NCBI GenBank assembly: GCA_020746995.1
Contig: JAGPXD010000006.1
Span: 1,054,001-1,118,000, forward strand
From: Plectosphaerella cucumerina
Lineage: Eukaryota > Ascomycota > Sordariomycetes > Glomerellales > Plectosphaerellaceae
DNA length: 64,000 nucleotides
Reading direction: 5' to 3'
This document shows, piece by piece, positions 31,976 to 43,339 of the stretch (positions within the stretch are counted from its first letter, which is position 1; each line of letters opens with the position of its first letter). The translations under genes and the position numbers were made by a program. The notes under the pieces were generated by a model. That model had not been told where the DNA came from, ran no database searches, and saw only the letters and a program-made list of their open reading frames with translations.

Positions 31976-33750
31976 CTATGCGTCAGGGTCGTCAGAGTCG
32001 ATCAGGGTGGTTCCGTCATCGTCCTCGTCCGCCTCGTTTCCGTTGGCCCCGTTGGCCCCGTTTGCCTCAATCCCTTCTTCTGCTGCTTCTGCCTCGTCTG
32101 CTTCTTCTCCCTCGTCTGCTTCTGCTGCCTGTGCCACATCCGCAGCGGCTTGCTCGCCTGCCACATCCGTGGCGTCGAGTGTCCCACTGGCAAACTTCTC
32201 CAACTTGCCGTGGGCGCCAATGGCCTCCACCCACCGATTGATCATGGCGAGGGCGTCGTGCTTCCTGGAGTCGTATGTGCGCCTGGAGGCGTTCAGGATC
32301 CCGGTCTCGTCTCTGTGTGATCCCAGCAGCATCTTCTGCTCATTGATCAGATCCAAGTACAACTGGTACAGCTCGTTCATGTCGGCCTCGGGGTCTGTGA
32401 CCTTTTGGAGGAATTCTCCGTCGGTCTGCACGTTGTTGAGGATATCGTGCGTCAAGCCGTACTGTCGGAGCCCCAGCCCGAGCCTCACACGTGGCTGCTC
32501 GCTGGCCTGGAGCAGCGCGGCCAGCTGGGGATCGCTGCCAGCCCGAGTCGACAACTCGTCAAAATGCACCACCGTTTGCGCGAGCTGCGCGATTGTCCTG
32601 GCAAGGGGGCTTTCGCTGAGCACCATCAGGCTGAAGTAGACGGAGTCATTGAATGTTGCAATGTGGGCTTGGATGTAAGGACGTGCCGCCGAAATCAAGT
32701 TTTCGCCGTCAGGGACACGCCCAAGCTTCACGGGAGCCTTGAGGCCGTCAAGTCTCCAGATCCAGCCCTTGACCTCTACGTAGGCTACGTAGTGGTATCC
32801 TTGAGTGCCGGGCTCGGGTTCCTCCACGCTGGCCGCTTTCTTTTTCTTTTTCTTTGGCGGCGACTCCCGCGTCTTGGATGCGGTGAACTTGCGAAGACCG
32901 GCTTGCAGGTTCAGGTCGGAGTTGAAGACATCGATTCGTCGAGCCAGGCTGTTGTGGTTCTTTCGGATGAAGCTGTTAGAGCCAAGAGCCTGTCCCTTGA
33001 GTGGGGAGCTAAATTCTTCGGTTTCGTCCTTGAACTTCTGCAACTCCGGACCAAGGTCGACCTGTGGGCAGTTCATGATAATGTTCATCAGGGCGATGGT
33101 GGCGCATGCATTGTCGATTGTCTAGAGTAGAGTCAGCAATTTTGTTTCGCATTTCAACCAGGAAATCGGATTGACTTGCCTGATTTGCAAACCACACGTC
33201 GTCCGAATCTTCATCGTCCTCTGCAGCCTCCTCGTCGCTCTCGGGCTGGCATTCATGAAGGAAGATGAGCCCAAAGAAGGGCTGCGACAGCAAAACCAAG
33301 TTGTCATCCTCCATTGAGATGAGTTCCTCGACCTTGACGTTGCGGACTCCACAGTCTGCCAGCATCGAGGAAAGGAAAGCCTGCATTCAAGGTCAGCTTT
33401 TGTCACGGGCCACCACAGCGGCGATGGAAATGCATGAAGACACTGACAGGATCAGACTCGAGTTCGACCCAGCCGTCCCATTCGTCGATGTCCTTGGTCG
33501 ACAGCGGCTCGACCGCTGCTCGGAGCAGCTCATCGTATGCCCAATCTTTCCTGTTGACTGGAAGTCCGTTCTGTTGATCGGGAGAGCCCTTATGGCGCTT
33601 GCCGTTCACGCCGTTGACATTGGCGTTACTCTCATCGCTTTTCCTTTTGTTGCTCTTGGAAACTGGGGCAGGGTTCACTGGAGAACTCTTCGTTGAGTTT
33701 CCCGGCTTCATGACTGCGCCGTTCGGGCGGTTCTGCTTCTTGGGGGGCAT
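31976..33750 (-). CDS. Ubiquitin C-terminal hydrolase, UCH37/BAP1 type (peptidase C12)
   Basis: Cysteine deubiquitinase. Exons 33750-33448, 33380-33180 and 33121-31976 give 549 residues. The catalytic set is visible: Gln134 (oxyanion, LLSQPFFG), Cys174 (TIDNACATIALMN), His278 (YHYVAYVE) and Asp293 (WRLDGL). The N-terminal 80 residues are basic and low-complexity (nuclear-signal-like SNKRKSDE). A Lys-rich crossover insert KKKKKK precedes the His. The C-terminal extension (QLYLDLINEQ) is as in UCH37/BAP1, followed by an acidic Ala/Glu/Asp-rich tail. Intron 2 uses a GC-AG donor (CAG/GCAAGT), needed to place the catalytic Cys in frame. A proteasome or chromatin partner cannot be told from sequence. 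Confidence 0.93.
33122..33179 (-). other. GC-AG intron in the UCH gene
   Basis: On the minus strand the 5' splice site reads CAG/GCAAGT and the 3' site CTCTAG/ACA. It is 58 nt with a GCTGAC branch point. Apart from the C at donor position 2 it matches the U1 consensus perfectly, which is typical of functional GC-AG introns. Reading through it would separate the oxyanion Gln from the catalytic Cys. Confidence 0.85.
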
Positions 33751-35010
33751 GGTGAGTCTTGAGAGTGGCAGTGTAAGGTCTTGAAACTGGGGAACTGATG
33801 AAGCTGGCAGTAAAGTTTGGATAGGGGAGAGGCGAGCGGAGGATGTGCTCTCCGAACAAGCCTTAAGTAAGTACTCGAGAACCGTTCGTCAAAGGCACCC
33901 CCCGGCAAAGAACCGAGAAGTAGGGTTCAAGGGTGGAAGTTCGAGGGAAGAGGCGTGGTTGTGTAGGTGTGTGGTGGGTGGACTCGATTGGCCCTTTGTG
34001 CAACATCTTTGACAGGATGTGGATAGGAATTTGCTTTCAACAGCACTCTCGTCGGAGAACGTGACCTTCAAAAATTGGCATTTAGTCTTGAAATAGAAAG
34101 CAAACTCACTTTTCTGGAGCGCTTCCGACAAAACGTCCGCAACTAGACTTGGCAACACAGAAAATATTGGCCGGTCAAGCTCTTGTCTTGTCCTGCCCGA
34201 ATTCCCACAGATCGTTCAAGTCAAGGGTGTCCTTGAGGAATTGTGATGCCTGGTGAGAGCTGTGGAATGTCGACAGGTCCACGACACAAAGGAATATCCG
34301 TTCTCATGGCACAAAGTGGAAAAGGACAAAGACCCTTATGCAGCGGCCTTTGTATTAGATTTACGCCGGACACCTCAACGCAACATAGGAGCTTGCCGGT
34401 GATGAAGCAGGAGGGCTGACAAGAGTCGCAATCCTGGCAGTGTGATGGGTGTGGCCGGTTGTTCGATTTTCAATGATATAGCCCAGTCCTGCTGATCCTG
34501 TCCAATGCGCATGGCTCTTGCGCTGTGGAAGCAGAGCAAATAGCAAAGTAGGAAGCCGTAGGAAGGGCCCGGCGATGTTGTTGTGTGAGGGCTGGTAGTT
34601 GACCCTCGACTCGGAGGCATAGGCCTGGGTGGCCGGAGCTTGATGCCGGCGTGGAAGCTGTACGGGTTCGGTCAGGTGCCTTACCTAATCAACAACAGCA
34701 CCGTTGGCCCCACTTCCGTCCACTTGGGTTGTCCGGTGCAATCAATCACACTGTTTGTTTCTGGCGCGTCTTGACGTGACGACCGAAGGCAGAAATTCAT
34801 CGCCTGGTGCTTGCTGGCTGGTCAACTCAGATATTTCCGCTCCAGCCCCACGTCGACTACCAGCCCACCAAGCTTCGGGCTGACCGACAATATCGAGCAA
34901 CTACGTAACCTGGGGTTCTTGGCCTCTAGTGGGAGCTCGCCTCATACAAATCACCTAGGCCTTCAAGCCTGCATCTCCCACATTCCCGTTTGAAGCATCC
35001 ACGGCATGCC
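33751..35010. promoter_or_regulatory. Divergent promoter region (UCH / POM152)
   Basis: About 1.26 kb between divergent starts. Small minus-strand frames near 33889-34158 and 34375-34620 show no family features. A GTGCCTTACCTAATC string near 34677 resembles TACCTAA motifs elsewhere in the window. Nothing else is supportable. Confidence 0.45.
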
Positions 35011-38000
35011 ATGAGCGATACTCCACGACAGCGGACTGGGGGCTTCCCCGGCACCCCAGCTACCGCAGCAGCATCAAGACGCAGAGTGCCACTGAGCCCT
35101 CCCGACTCTTCACCCCCATCGGCATCATCACAGCCATCCGACCGACGATCCTCGTCCCTGCCTCTTGCTCCCGAGAGCGCTCCTCGCCCAGCTGCCAACC
35201 AGCCGTTGATTCCCCTGACGTTCCTCGATGGACCGCAACAACGCTTCTACGCTGCCGCAGCGTATGTGGTGCTCTGGGGCTGGAAGCTTTTCGACTACGT
35301 GCGGCTTGTGGAGAACGATGCCTCCTCTGTCGGGCTGTTCTTGAAATGGGTCATTATCGACATGGTCTTCCTCGTCGGCCTGCCCGAGCTCAGGATACCG
35401 TGGCTCGAGCTGTCGCAGTCGACCGCCTGGACCCTCTGGGCCGTACACTCGTTCTTCAACTGGCTGCTCATGTTCAACATTGGGGTATGTATGCTTCGCC
35501 TGCCGCCTCTACGCTGGCCACTGACACACAGCAGATTCCCCTGCAACCATGGCTCATTGGCTTCCTCAAGGTCTTCTACGACCGCGAGATTTCCGTGTCC
35601 GAACAGAGTGTCAAGGTGTCGTCTATCCTGCACAACCACTCGCTCATCATGGGTCGGCAGATCATCAATATTCTGCCTGAAGGGTTTGTCAACTTCCCTC
35701 CGTCTCTGGCTGCCAACACTGACCAATCTTTAGCTCTGCCATCCTCAACTACGAACACACACCCTTCTGTCTGAGCCAGCCTGGCCGCGACACTGTCAAG
35801 ATCCCGATCCAGTTCAACGCCACCATCCCTGCCGAAATCGAGCTGATCCGAATTGATCTTGATACCGACAACGAGGAGGTCATCAAGGTTACCCACAAGG
35901 AGATCAAGAAGATCGTCAAGAGCATCAAAGAGCTGCTAGCCGACTCGAGCGGCTCTGCTGTTCAGACAATCGAATACCCGGTTAAGAAGACGGGCATCTA
36001 CAGGCTTGGCAAGGTCTTGGATGAATACAAGCTGGAGGTCCAGCGAACGACCAAGGACACGTACGTTGTGCCTTGCCCGCAGGCCAAGTTCCGGGCTTCT
36101 GGAGCGGCAGACCGCTGCATACGGGACCTCTCCGACCTCTTCGTCGACGTCACGGGAACACCACCCCTCAAGATCAAGTACAGCCGCATGATCAACAGCA
36201 AGGACCAGAGCTTCCATTTCCAGAGCCTCCAGCCGGAGGATTACTCTTCTCCGCTCCTCGGCTCGCCCTCGTCGTCAATGGTGCTCGCCGGCGACGGGGA
36301 TCATTCGTGGGTGAAGCCAAGAACCGTCGAGGTCAGGCTGAACGAGACCCTCGGGTTGCCTGGCCATTGGGAATATGCCGTGGACGAAGTTCAGGATGGG
36401 TTCGGCAACATCCAGAAGTACGCTGATTCGGGAGACGACGCCGACTATCGCCCCCGCCCGAAGCACCTGACCCACGAATTTGAGGTCAAGGAACGACCCC
36501 GCGCGCGTCTGCAAGGCTGCGATCTTAGGAACCCCCTGAAAGTGGCAAAGGGCAAATCTCTCAATCTTCCCGTCAGCTTCTCCATGTCTGGGAAAGCGCC
36601 CCACGACACCGCGCATGCCCTTACATGGGAGTTCTCACCCTTCGACAGCCTCACCGATAGCGGCGAGCATGGCGATGCCGTTTCAGTCGAGTCCTACAGG
36701 GCGCGCAATTCCCATGATCGACCTACGATCTCCGCGCCTGGTCTGTACACCCTGAAGTCTGTTTCCTCGAACTCGTGTGAGGGCGAGATTCAGGAACCTT
36801 CGTCCTGCCTTCTCCTCAATCCTCTGGAGCCCAGCCTCTCCATCCGCTCCGAGGAGATTCCTGACAAGTGCGCCGGCAAGTCGATTGGTCTTCGTGTTGA
36901 CCTGGACTTCACCGGAACGCCCCCCTTCACCGTCCACTACACCGTCGCCCACAAGGACAATGTTCGGAGCGAGACGGTCAGGGTGAACGGTTTGAGACAT
37001 CAGATTGAGCTCCGACCTCGCGAAGCTGGCCATCACAGATACATCTTCGCACGCATCGACGATGACATCTACAAGAGCCTTCCCTTGACAGGCTTGACCC
37101 TTGAGCAAGACGTTAAGCCTCCAGCAGGAGCTTTCATTCAACACGCTACCGGCAAGCAGAACGCGTGCCTTGAGCAGCAGGTCGAGGTGGACGTTCTCCT
37201 CCTCGGTGATGCACCTTTCACCCTGGAATGGGAGATGGTCCATGACGGCAAGCGTAAAGCGGAACGCGTTACCGGCATTGAAAGCCCCAGCTACACCATC
37301 AAGACGCAGCCCCTTAACAAGGGTGGCGATCACATCCTGTCTCTCAACAGCGTCACTGATCGCTCTGGATGTCGCGTCTTCCTGCAAGATGAGCTCAAAA
37401 TTGCGGTGCGCCGCCAGAGACCGAGGGCCTCCTTCGGCCTTGTCGAGAACAAGCGGACCGTCATGGCAGTTGAGGACGCGAAAGTCAACCTGCCCTTGCG
37501 CCTTCAGGGCGAGGCACCGTGGACCATCTCCTACCGCAACGTCGATACGGGCAAAACACTGCAGAAGATTGCCCACAACGGCAATGATTTCCTCCCAGTC
37601 CAGTCCAAGGGCGTCTTCGAGATTATTAACGTGGTCGACAAGCAGTGCCCTGGCTCGGTCGACCCCCAGGGATCTCAGTTCGCCGTCGACTGGTTCCCGA
37701 GACCCGACATCAGCTTGGTACCTGCCGAGGGCATCACTGCTGGCACTTCTGGCTTCATCAAGCGGGACGTTTGCGAGGGCGACATTGATGGCTTCGAGGT
37801 GAATCTTCAAGGTAAAGTCTCTCCATGTTCCCCTCCCTTCCGATGACTTTCAAGACTAACCAATTTAAGGCTCTGCCCCCTATCATGTCGAGTACCAGAT
37901 TGGGCACAAGCCCTTCCAAGGATCAAGCTCTTTGCGTGCCAAGGAGCTTGATGTTGCCCTCAACCGCGCATCTGTTCCTCTGGATACGGCCAAGGCGGGC

Positions 38001-38975
38001 GACTACACGTACACGTTTTCCACGCTGGCAGATAATCTCTACAACAACGGAAAAAGCAAGGACCCCCTAGTGGTTCGACAGCGGGTCAATGAGAAACCCT
38101 CCGCTTCCTTCGTCAAGCCGGGCCAATCTTTCAAGTACTGCAAGCTGGAGCAGGACAACGAGGACAACATCCCCATCTCTCTCAGCGGCGTGGCGCCATT
38201 CTATGTCGAGCTTGAGATCAAGCACCACGGTGCCACGGTCCCCGAGACGTATCGGATCCAGTCGATCAAGAGCAACAGCCATAACATTCAGATCCCCCGC
38301 CAGCATCTTCATCTCGGCGCCCAGCACGTCAGGATCCGGGAGGTTCGCGACGCCCGTGGGTGCCAGCGGAGATATGACCTCAACGCACCGTCCGTTCAGG
38401 TTCACCTTTACGAGGCGCCTGCCATGTACCCCCTCGAGAGTCGCAGGGACTACTGTGTTGGCGAGCGCATTGCGTACACTCTCTCTGGCACGCCGCCGTT
38501 CGAGGTCTGGTACGACTTCCAAGGACAACAACGCAAGGCGAAGTCGGCGACCACCAGCTTCCGCCGCATCGCGGAGACACCAGGAGACTTCACCATCACA
38601 TCCATCTCCGACAAGGCGTCCGAATGCCGCGCCTCTGTTGAGATTACCAAGTCTATCCACCCTCTGCCGGCCGTGAAGATCAGCAAGGGTCGTCAAACCC
38701 GTGTGGACATTCACGAAGGAAACGAGGTTGAGATCCTCTTCGAGTTCTGGGGCACCCCGCCTTTCGAGTTCACTTACACGCGCAGCTCCAACGCCAAGAA
38801 GGGCCAGAAGAGCGTGGTGCTGGAGACTCGTCATGACGTTTCTTACGACAGCAGCAAGATCGTCAAGGCGAGCCAGGAGGGCACATACGAGGTTGTCGCC
38901 ATCAAGGACAAGTTCTGCTCCTTCTCAACACAGCAGGCGGTGGAAGACAAGGATCAGAAGCTTCTGAAGTACTAG
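35011..38975 (+). CDS. POM152: POM152, transmembrane nucleoporin of the pore membrane ring
   Basis: Membrane-ring component of the nuclear pore complex, with a long lumenal Ig-like repeat region. Exons 35011-35484, 35535-35683, 35734-37811 and 37870-38975 give 1268 residues; yeast Pom152 has 1337. Residues 1-70 are a Pro/Ser/Arg-rich pore-side tail. Hydrophobic segments lie near 78-95, 103-122 and 132-158. The rest is a series of Ig-like repeats recognised by recurring GxPPFxxxY motifs (TGTPPLKIKYS, TGTPPFTVHYT, SGTPPFEVWYD, WGTPPFEFTYT) and conserved Cys residues. The first ATG in frame is at 35011; an apparent extension from 34990 begins with TTG. Intron 1 ends in CAGCAG, allowing a one-Gln alternative. 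Confidence 0.95.
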
Positions 38976-39279
38976 GTGGTGAGGATGTTGGGTAGAGGGA
39001 AGATACGCATGAAAGACGGGCTGGATGGGATCGCCCTGCCCTGAAGAGCAGAGGCTGTACACAACTGGCATTTATACCATGGCATGGCGTTTGATTGGGC
39101 TTCTAGGGGTTTCCGGTTTCGGTGTGCCCAATTTTCAGACTGAGGTGTACGTCAGGCTCTTGTAATATGGGCGACTTGGCTCTGCGCGCCACGATGGAGA
39201 CGGAGTTGGTGGTAAGAAAGTGTTTTTTAGGCAGGCTGTTCTAATGCTCGTTGGACGAAAGATGGCCCAATATGCTAAA
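38976..39279. other. Convergent 3' regions (POM152 / UTP22)
   Basis: 304 bp between convergent stops, with no gene. It should contain both polyadenylation regions. Confidence 0.5.
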
Positions 39280-42200
39280 TCATTCCGCTGTCTCAATCTT
39301 CTTGATCATGTCTCCTCCGATCCTGGCAATCTCCAGGATGATTGCCTCCTTGTTGACATCGACGGCGTTCTCTTCCTCCGCCTCCTCGGCTGTCTTGAAG
39401 TTGTAAGGCAGGCCGACCCTGAAACCCTGCCGCCGCAGCTTGGGCTGCCAGATGGCGCCAACAACGGCGTCACCCTGGGCGCCGCGGAAGAAGATCAGAC
39501 TGTCATTGTACGCCGCCTGGAGCTGGCCCAGCAGCACATCCACGGGGTGCTCGGCGAGAGGCAGAGGAACCTTGCCCGTCCTTGCGTCGAGGTTCTTGAA
39601 CGCCGAATGGCGAGCGCCCGCCTCGGCGCCGGCGTCGCGAAGGACGCGCTTGGTCTGCCCGCTGGACAGGTGGATCAGAATGTCATAGTCGCCCAGAGAG
39701 GGTTCGAAGAGATCATTCAGATCCAGATCCACGCCCTGATCACGCACGAGCGCGCATGCGGACTTGGCCAGGCGCGTCATGCGCGTGGCGCAGAGCTTCG
39801 ACGGGCCGTGCTGAGTGTACGCCAGGCCAGACGTGTCGTGAGTCGTGGCGGCGAAGATAACCGCGTGGTTCATGTTGGGATCGCGAGTCCGGCTGGTCTC
39901 GAGGCGGCGGTCGATGGCAATGTGGTCGTCGGCCGTAAGCTCGTCGGAAAAGTCGACGACGAGAGCCTCGGAGCGCCAGTCCCACCTCGACAGGAACACG
40001 AGGGTCCTGAGGAACGCAGCCTGAGCACTCGATGGCGTCTTCCACGGCTGAGGTTGCAGGAAGACGTGGATGACGAAGAGCTCGATGAGCTCCTCGCTGA
40101 TCTGACCAGTAAGCTTATGGGCGTTGAACCAGTGCTTGGTCAGGCGCATAGCAGCGGACAGCGGCGCAAGCCGGGTGCAGAAGGACGCGATGGACTGCGT
40201 GTGGAGGGGCAGGTGAGTGTGTTTCCACCTGAGCCTGGAGAGCGCCTCCTCGGCGGCAAGTCTGGTGTGGGGGTCCAGCAGCTTGTTCCGGGCATTTCTT
40301 TCCAAGAGGGTCTCCTCGAGGTCAGACTGGATGCGAAGGCGGAACGCGGCGCCTGACGGGTACACTACGTCCAGGAAAGAGATGTTCCCTGTCTCGTCGC
40401 TGGAGTTGTCCCGGCCAAGGCTGGTGGTGACCTGGTCGTTCGCCGCCATCAACCTTCGGTCAATGTCCAGCAAGAAGTCAATCTTTGTTTCCTGGATCGC
40501 AACCAGGTTCTCGGGCCAGCGGCCTGACGCCTCGAAGGACAGCGTCACATCCATAGCCGGGGCATTGCCGTTGTGGAAGCCGAGCGCGGGTGGGGTCATG
40601 GACGAGTACCGAAGCTCAGGGCACACAGGAGCCAGCCGCCTAATCGAGAGGGGCATGCCCTCCAGGCTGCGGATATCGTGCTCGAAGGCTTGGAAGGCCT
40701 GGCGCGCTGAGTCGAAGGCTTCCTTGTCGACCGGGGTGAACTCAAGGCCGGATGGCAAGTTCTGGCCATGGAAACGGATGGTGTCGGAGTCAATCTTCAG
40801 GTGAAGACCGAGGATGTACTTGGTGATTTCCTCGCAGATTTTGGCGGCCGTCTTCTGGCTCCACGGCACACACTCGAGGATGCTGCCGTCCTTGAACCTT
40901 CTCAGCTCGGCCTTCTCGCCCCAGAATTGACGGAACTTGGCCGCCTCTTTCGTCAACTCGGCCGAGGGACCGAGCTCAAGGGACTTGGCCATCGTGACAG
41001 GATCAAAGAGAACCCCGATCTGAACGGTAGCGGCGCCAGTCTCCGGCGACGATGTGATATCCCAGGGCTCGCTGTCGGAGTGCTGAATGTGGATGAGGGT
41101 GGAACGTTCCTTGAAAGCCTTCGACAGCGTTGTGAAGACCTTCGAGCAGAATGCAGAGATTGGTCCGCGGCCGTCTGTCGCACCAGAGAACTTGTCCAGG
41201 TTGACGTCTTCGATCTCGAAAACAGCATCGAACATCTGAAGCGGCACGTCTGCCTTGACGATGAAAGTGGAGTCGAATTGGTCGGGCGAGTTGTTGTTAA
41301 GAACGTCCAGTGTCGTGTTGGCGTAGTGACGGAGAAGGTTGACTGACCACGGGGTCATTTTGTACAGGAAATTCAGCTCTCTGTCGGTATCAAACATGAC
41401 AGGGCCAGACTCCTTAACCCCGTCATACCCTTTCGAGTATGTACCAAACACGACGGGGTTCTTGACAAAGTCGGTGGATGCGATGAACTGCACCGTGGCC
41501 TTGAAGAGCTCGGTGCTGCTCAGAGACGAGGAGAGGGCAGGCTTGTCGCTCTTGTCTCCCTTCTGAAGAAGCGAAGCCATCAGGAAGGCCCATTCGAAGT
41601 GCCCGAAACCACCCAGAGAGAGCGACGCGCCGAAGCCCCGCTGCTGAAGCCAGACCCGGCCCAGACGGCAGGCATCTGCGAAGGCGGCGCATTGGGTCTT
41701 GGCGCGGACAAGGGTCCTGAGATATCTGACGAAGGACTCCTCAGCCTTAATGGTCGAGTTGTAGAAAGGAGTTGGCGCGTCGGAGTTGGCTGTCTTGTTG
41801 CAGTTTGCCGTCGAGACCAGCTTGTTCTTGGGGAAGAGGTTCTCGGGCGCGCAGGGGATGATGCGGATGCTGTATTCGGAGGCGTTGACGCTGTCATCGG
41901 AGACGTCTGAAGAGTCGTCGTCATCCTCTCCATCCTTGTCCTCGTCCATATCCTCGTCTTTGTCATCGGCGGATTCAACAGGACGAACCGTGAGAACAGG
42001 CAGAAGCGGGTTCTCGTTCAGAAGGTCGAAGTCCAGCTCCACGTCAGACCCAAGATTCTGGCGCACGCCAGCAGCAATGTTGGCGATGTAGTAGGCTCTC
42101 CGATAGAAGTAGCGCATGCTCTGGAAGTCCTTCTCTTGGAAGAGCGACTTGGGCATTTGCACGATCATGTCGATGGTTTTGGCCTCCTGGTCTTTCGTCA

Positions 42201-42613
42201 TGGTCTTCGAGACATAGCTTCCCACGACGTTGTAGGAAGAAGGCTTCTCGTAGGCGAGCTTGTATGGAGCATCTGCGGCGGGCTTCGGGTCGGGGAAGGG
42301 AATCTGGATCTGGTGCTTCTTCTGCAGCTTGCGCGTAGCGTCGGCGATCTATGCCCGAGGTCGGTCAGCGAGGTGAAGCGCAAAAAGAAGCGCAGTATGG
42401 ACGTACAGAAGAAGCTTCCACGGCGGGTATCGAGTCGACGACATCACGCAGCCGCTTCAGTAACTCGTCTGCGCCGTCGAATGTGGCTTCATAGTCGACC
42501 TGAACCTCCTCCAGTAGCTCCGTCGTCTGCAGAACAAAAGGGCTGACGGCAGAGCGCGAGGGGGCGGTCCCATCACTATGAGAGACCTTGCGCCTCTTGG
42601 GACTGGGTACCAT
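39280..42613 (-). CDS. UTP22: UTP22/NRAP, U3 processome rRNA-processing protein
   Basis: Nucleolar component of the small-subunit processome (UTP-C module), needed for 18S rRNA maturation. Exons 42613-42407 and 42348-39280 join in phase (EASS-IADATRKLQ) to 1091 residues, near human NRAP (1146). A basic start PSPKRRKVSH suggests nuclear import. The Nrap fold of tandem nucleotidyltransferase-like and OAS1-like modules is represented by RVWLQQRGFGASLSLGGFG, FRQFWGEKAELRRFKDGSI, AMRLTKHWFNAHKL and FLRTLVFLSRWDW. An acidic insert EDMDEDKDGEDDDD lies in the N-terminal third. The frame upstream of 42613 opens with TTG, so MVPSPK is the start. It is divergent from the SCOT gene. Confidence 0.95.
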
Positions 42614-43339
42614 TGTCGGGATTGCGCTGCTAATATGCAATCGAGGAAAACGAGCTCCGTCAGTATATCAGCAATAATCCAGGGCCGCCTGGTTATGCTG
42701 CCGCTCATTGCTAGGTGGGATTTTTTTTGTTGCAGGTGGGTCAGTCTGAGCTTATCCGCTTATCTGATTAGATAAATCGGCCCGTTCGTTGTTCTGGGGA
42801 ATTCCCCAAGCCACAGATGCAGGTGGCCGTGCAGCCAAAGCGCGGGGCAACGAAACGGTCTAGTCCGGGTAAGGTGGCGCGTTGGCGCGGTTGAACACTG
42901 ACCCGGCTGGGGGAAGTTTAGCACGGGTAGACACTGGAGCTCCGGGCCAATCAAGACCCTCCAGCGGCTATCCTGATCCGTACTGCGGCTTACGGCGCCG
43001 ACCTCCCCTCCAAGGTGCCGAGGGGGATTGCCGATGCGGAACTGGGACGCCTGGTTCGGGAAGTGGCCTCGGAACCCCCCCTCGGCCATCGACGGCTCTA
43101 GAGCCGGGTGAATAAAGTCCCCCCATGGTACCGTTCCGCAGCTCGATCACCCCCAATGTCTACCTTTACGACCGAACATCGGCGGACAATTACCTTGAAG
43201 CTCTCGACTCGTGGTCCTTTTTGAGTCTCTCTCTTTCTCCCTTGCACCTTCGCCAGTTGCTTGTTTGCCCTGGAAAGCCTCCCCCGGTTCTTGAACTCCC
43301 TGTGCCTGAGAAGCGGCTCTACCGTACCATAACGTTACC
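42614..43339. promoter_or_regulatory. Divergent promoter region (UTP22 / SCOT)
   Basis: 726 bp between divergent starts. It contains AGCGCGGGGCAA (42839-42850) and GAAGTTTAGCACGGGTAG (42913-42930), both related to copies at 47981-48050 upstream of the PP28-type gene. The + strand becomes C/T-rich just before the SCOT ATG. A poly(T) run lies at 42721-42728. Confidence 0.45.

Noticed and set aside
36683..37810. 375-codon minus-strand frame across POM152
   Set aside because: Antisense shadow of the coding strand; no motif and no start or splice context of its own.
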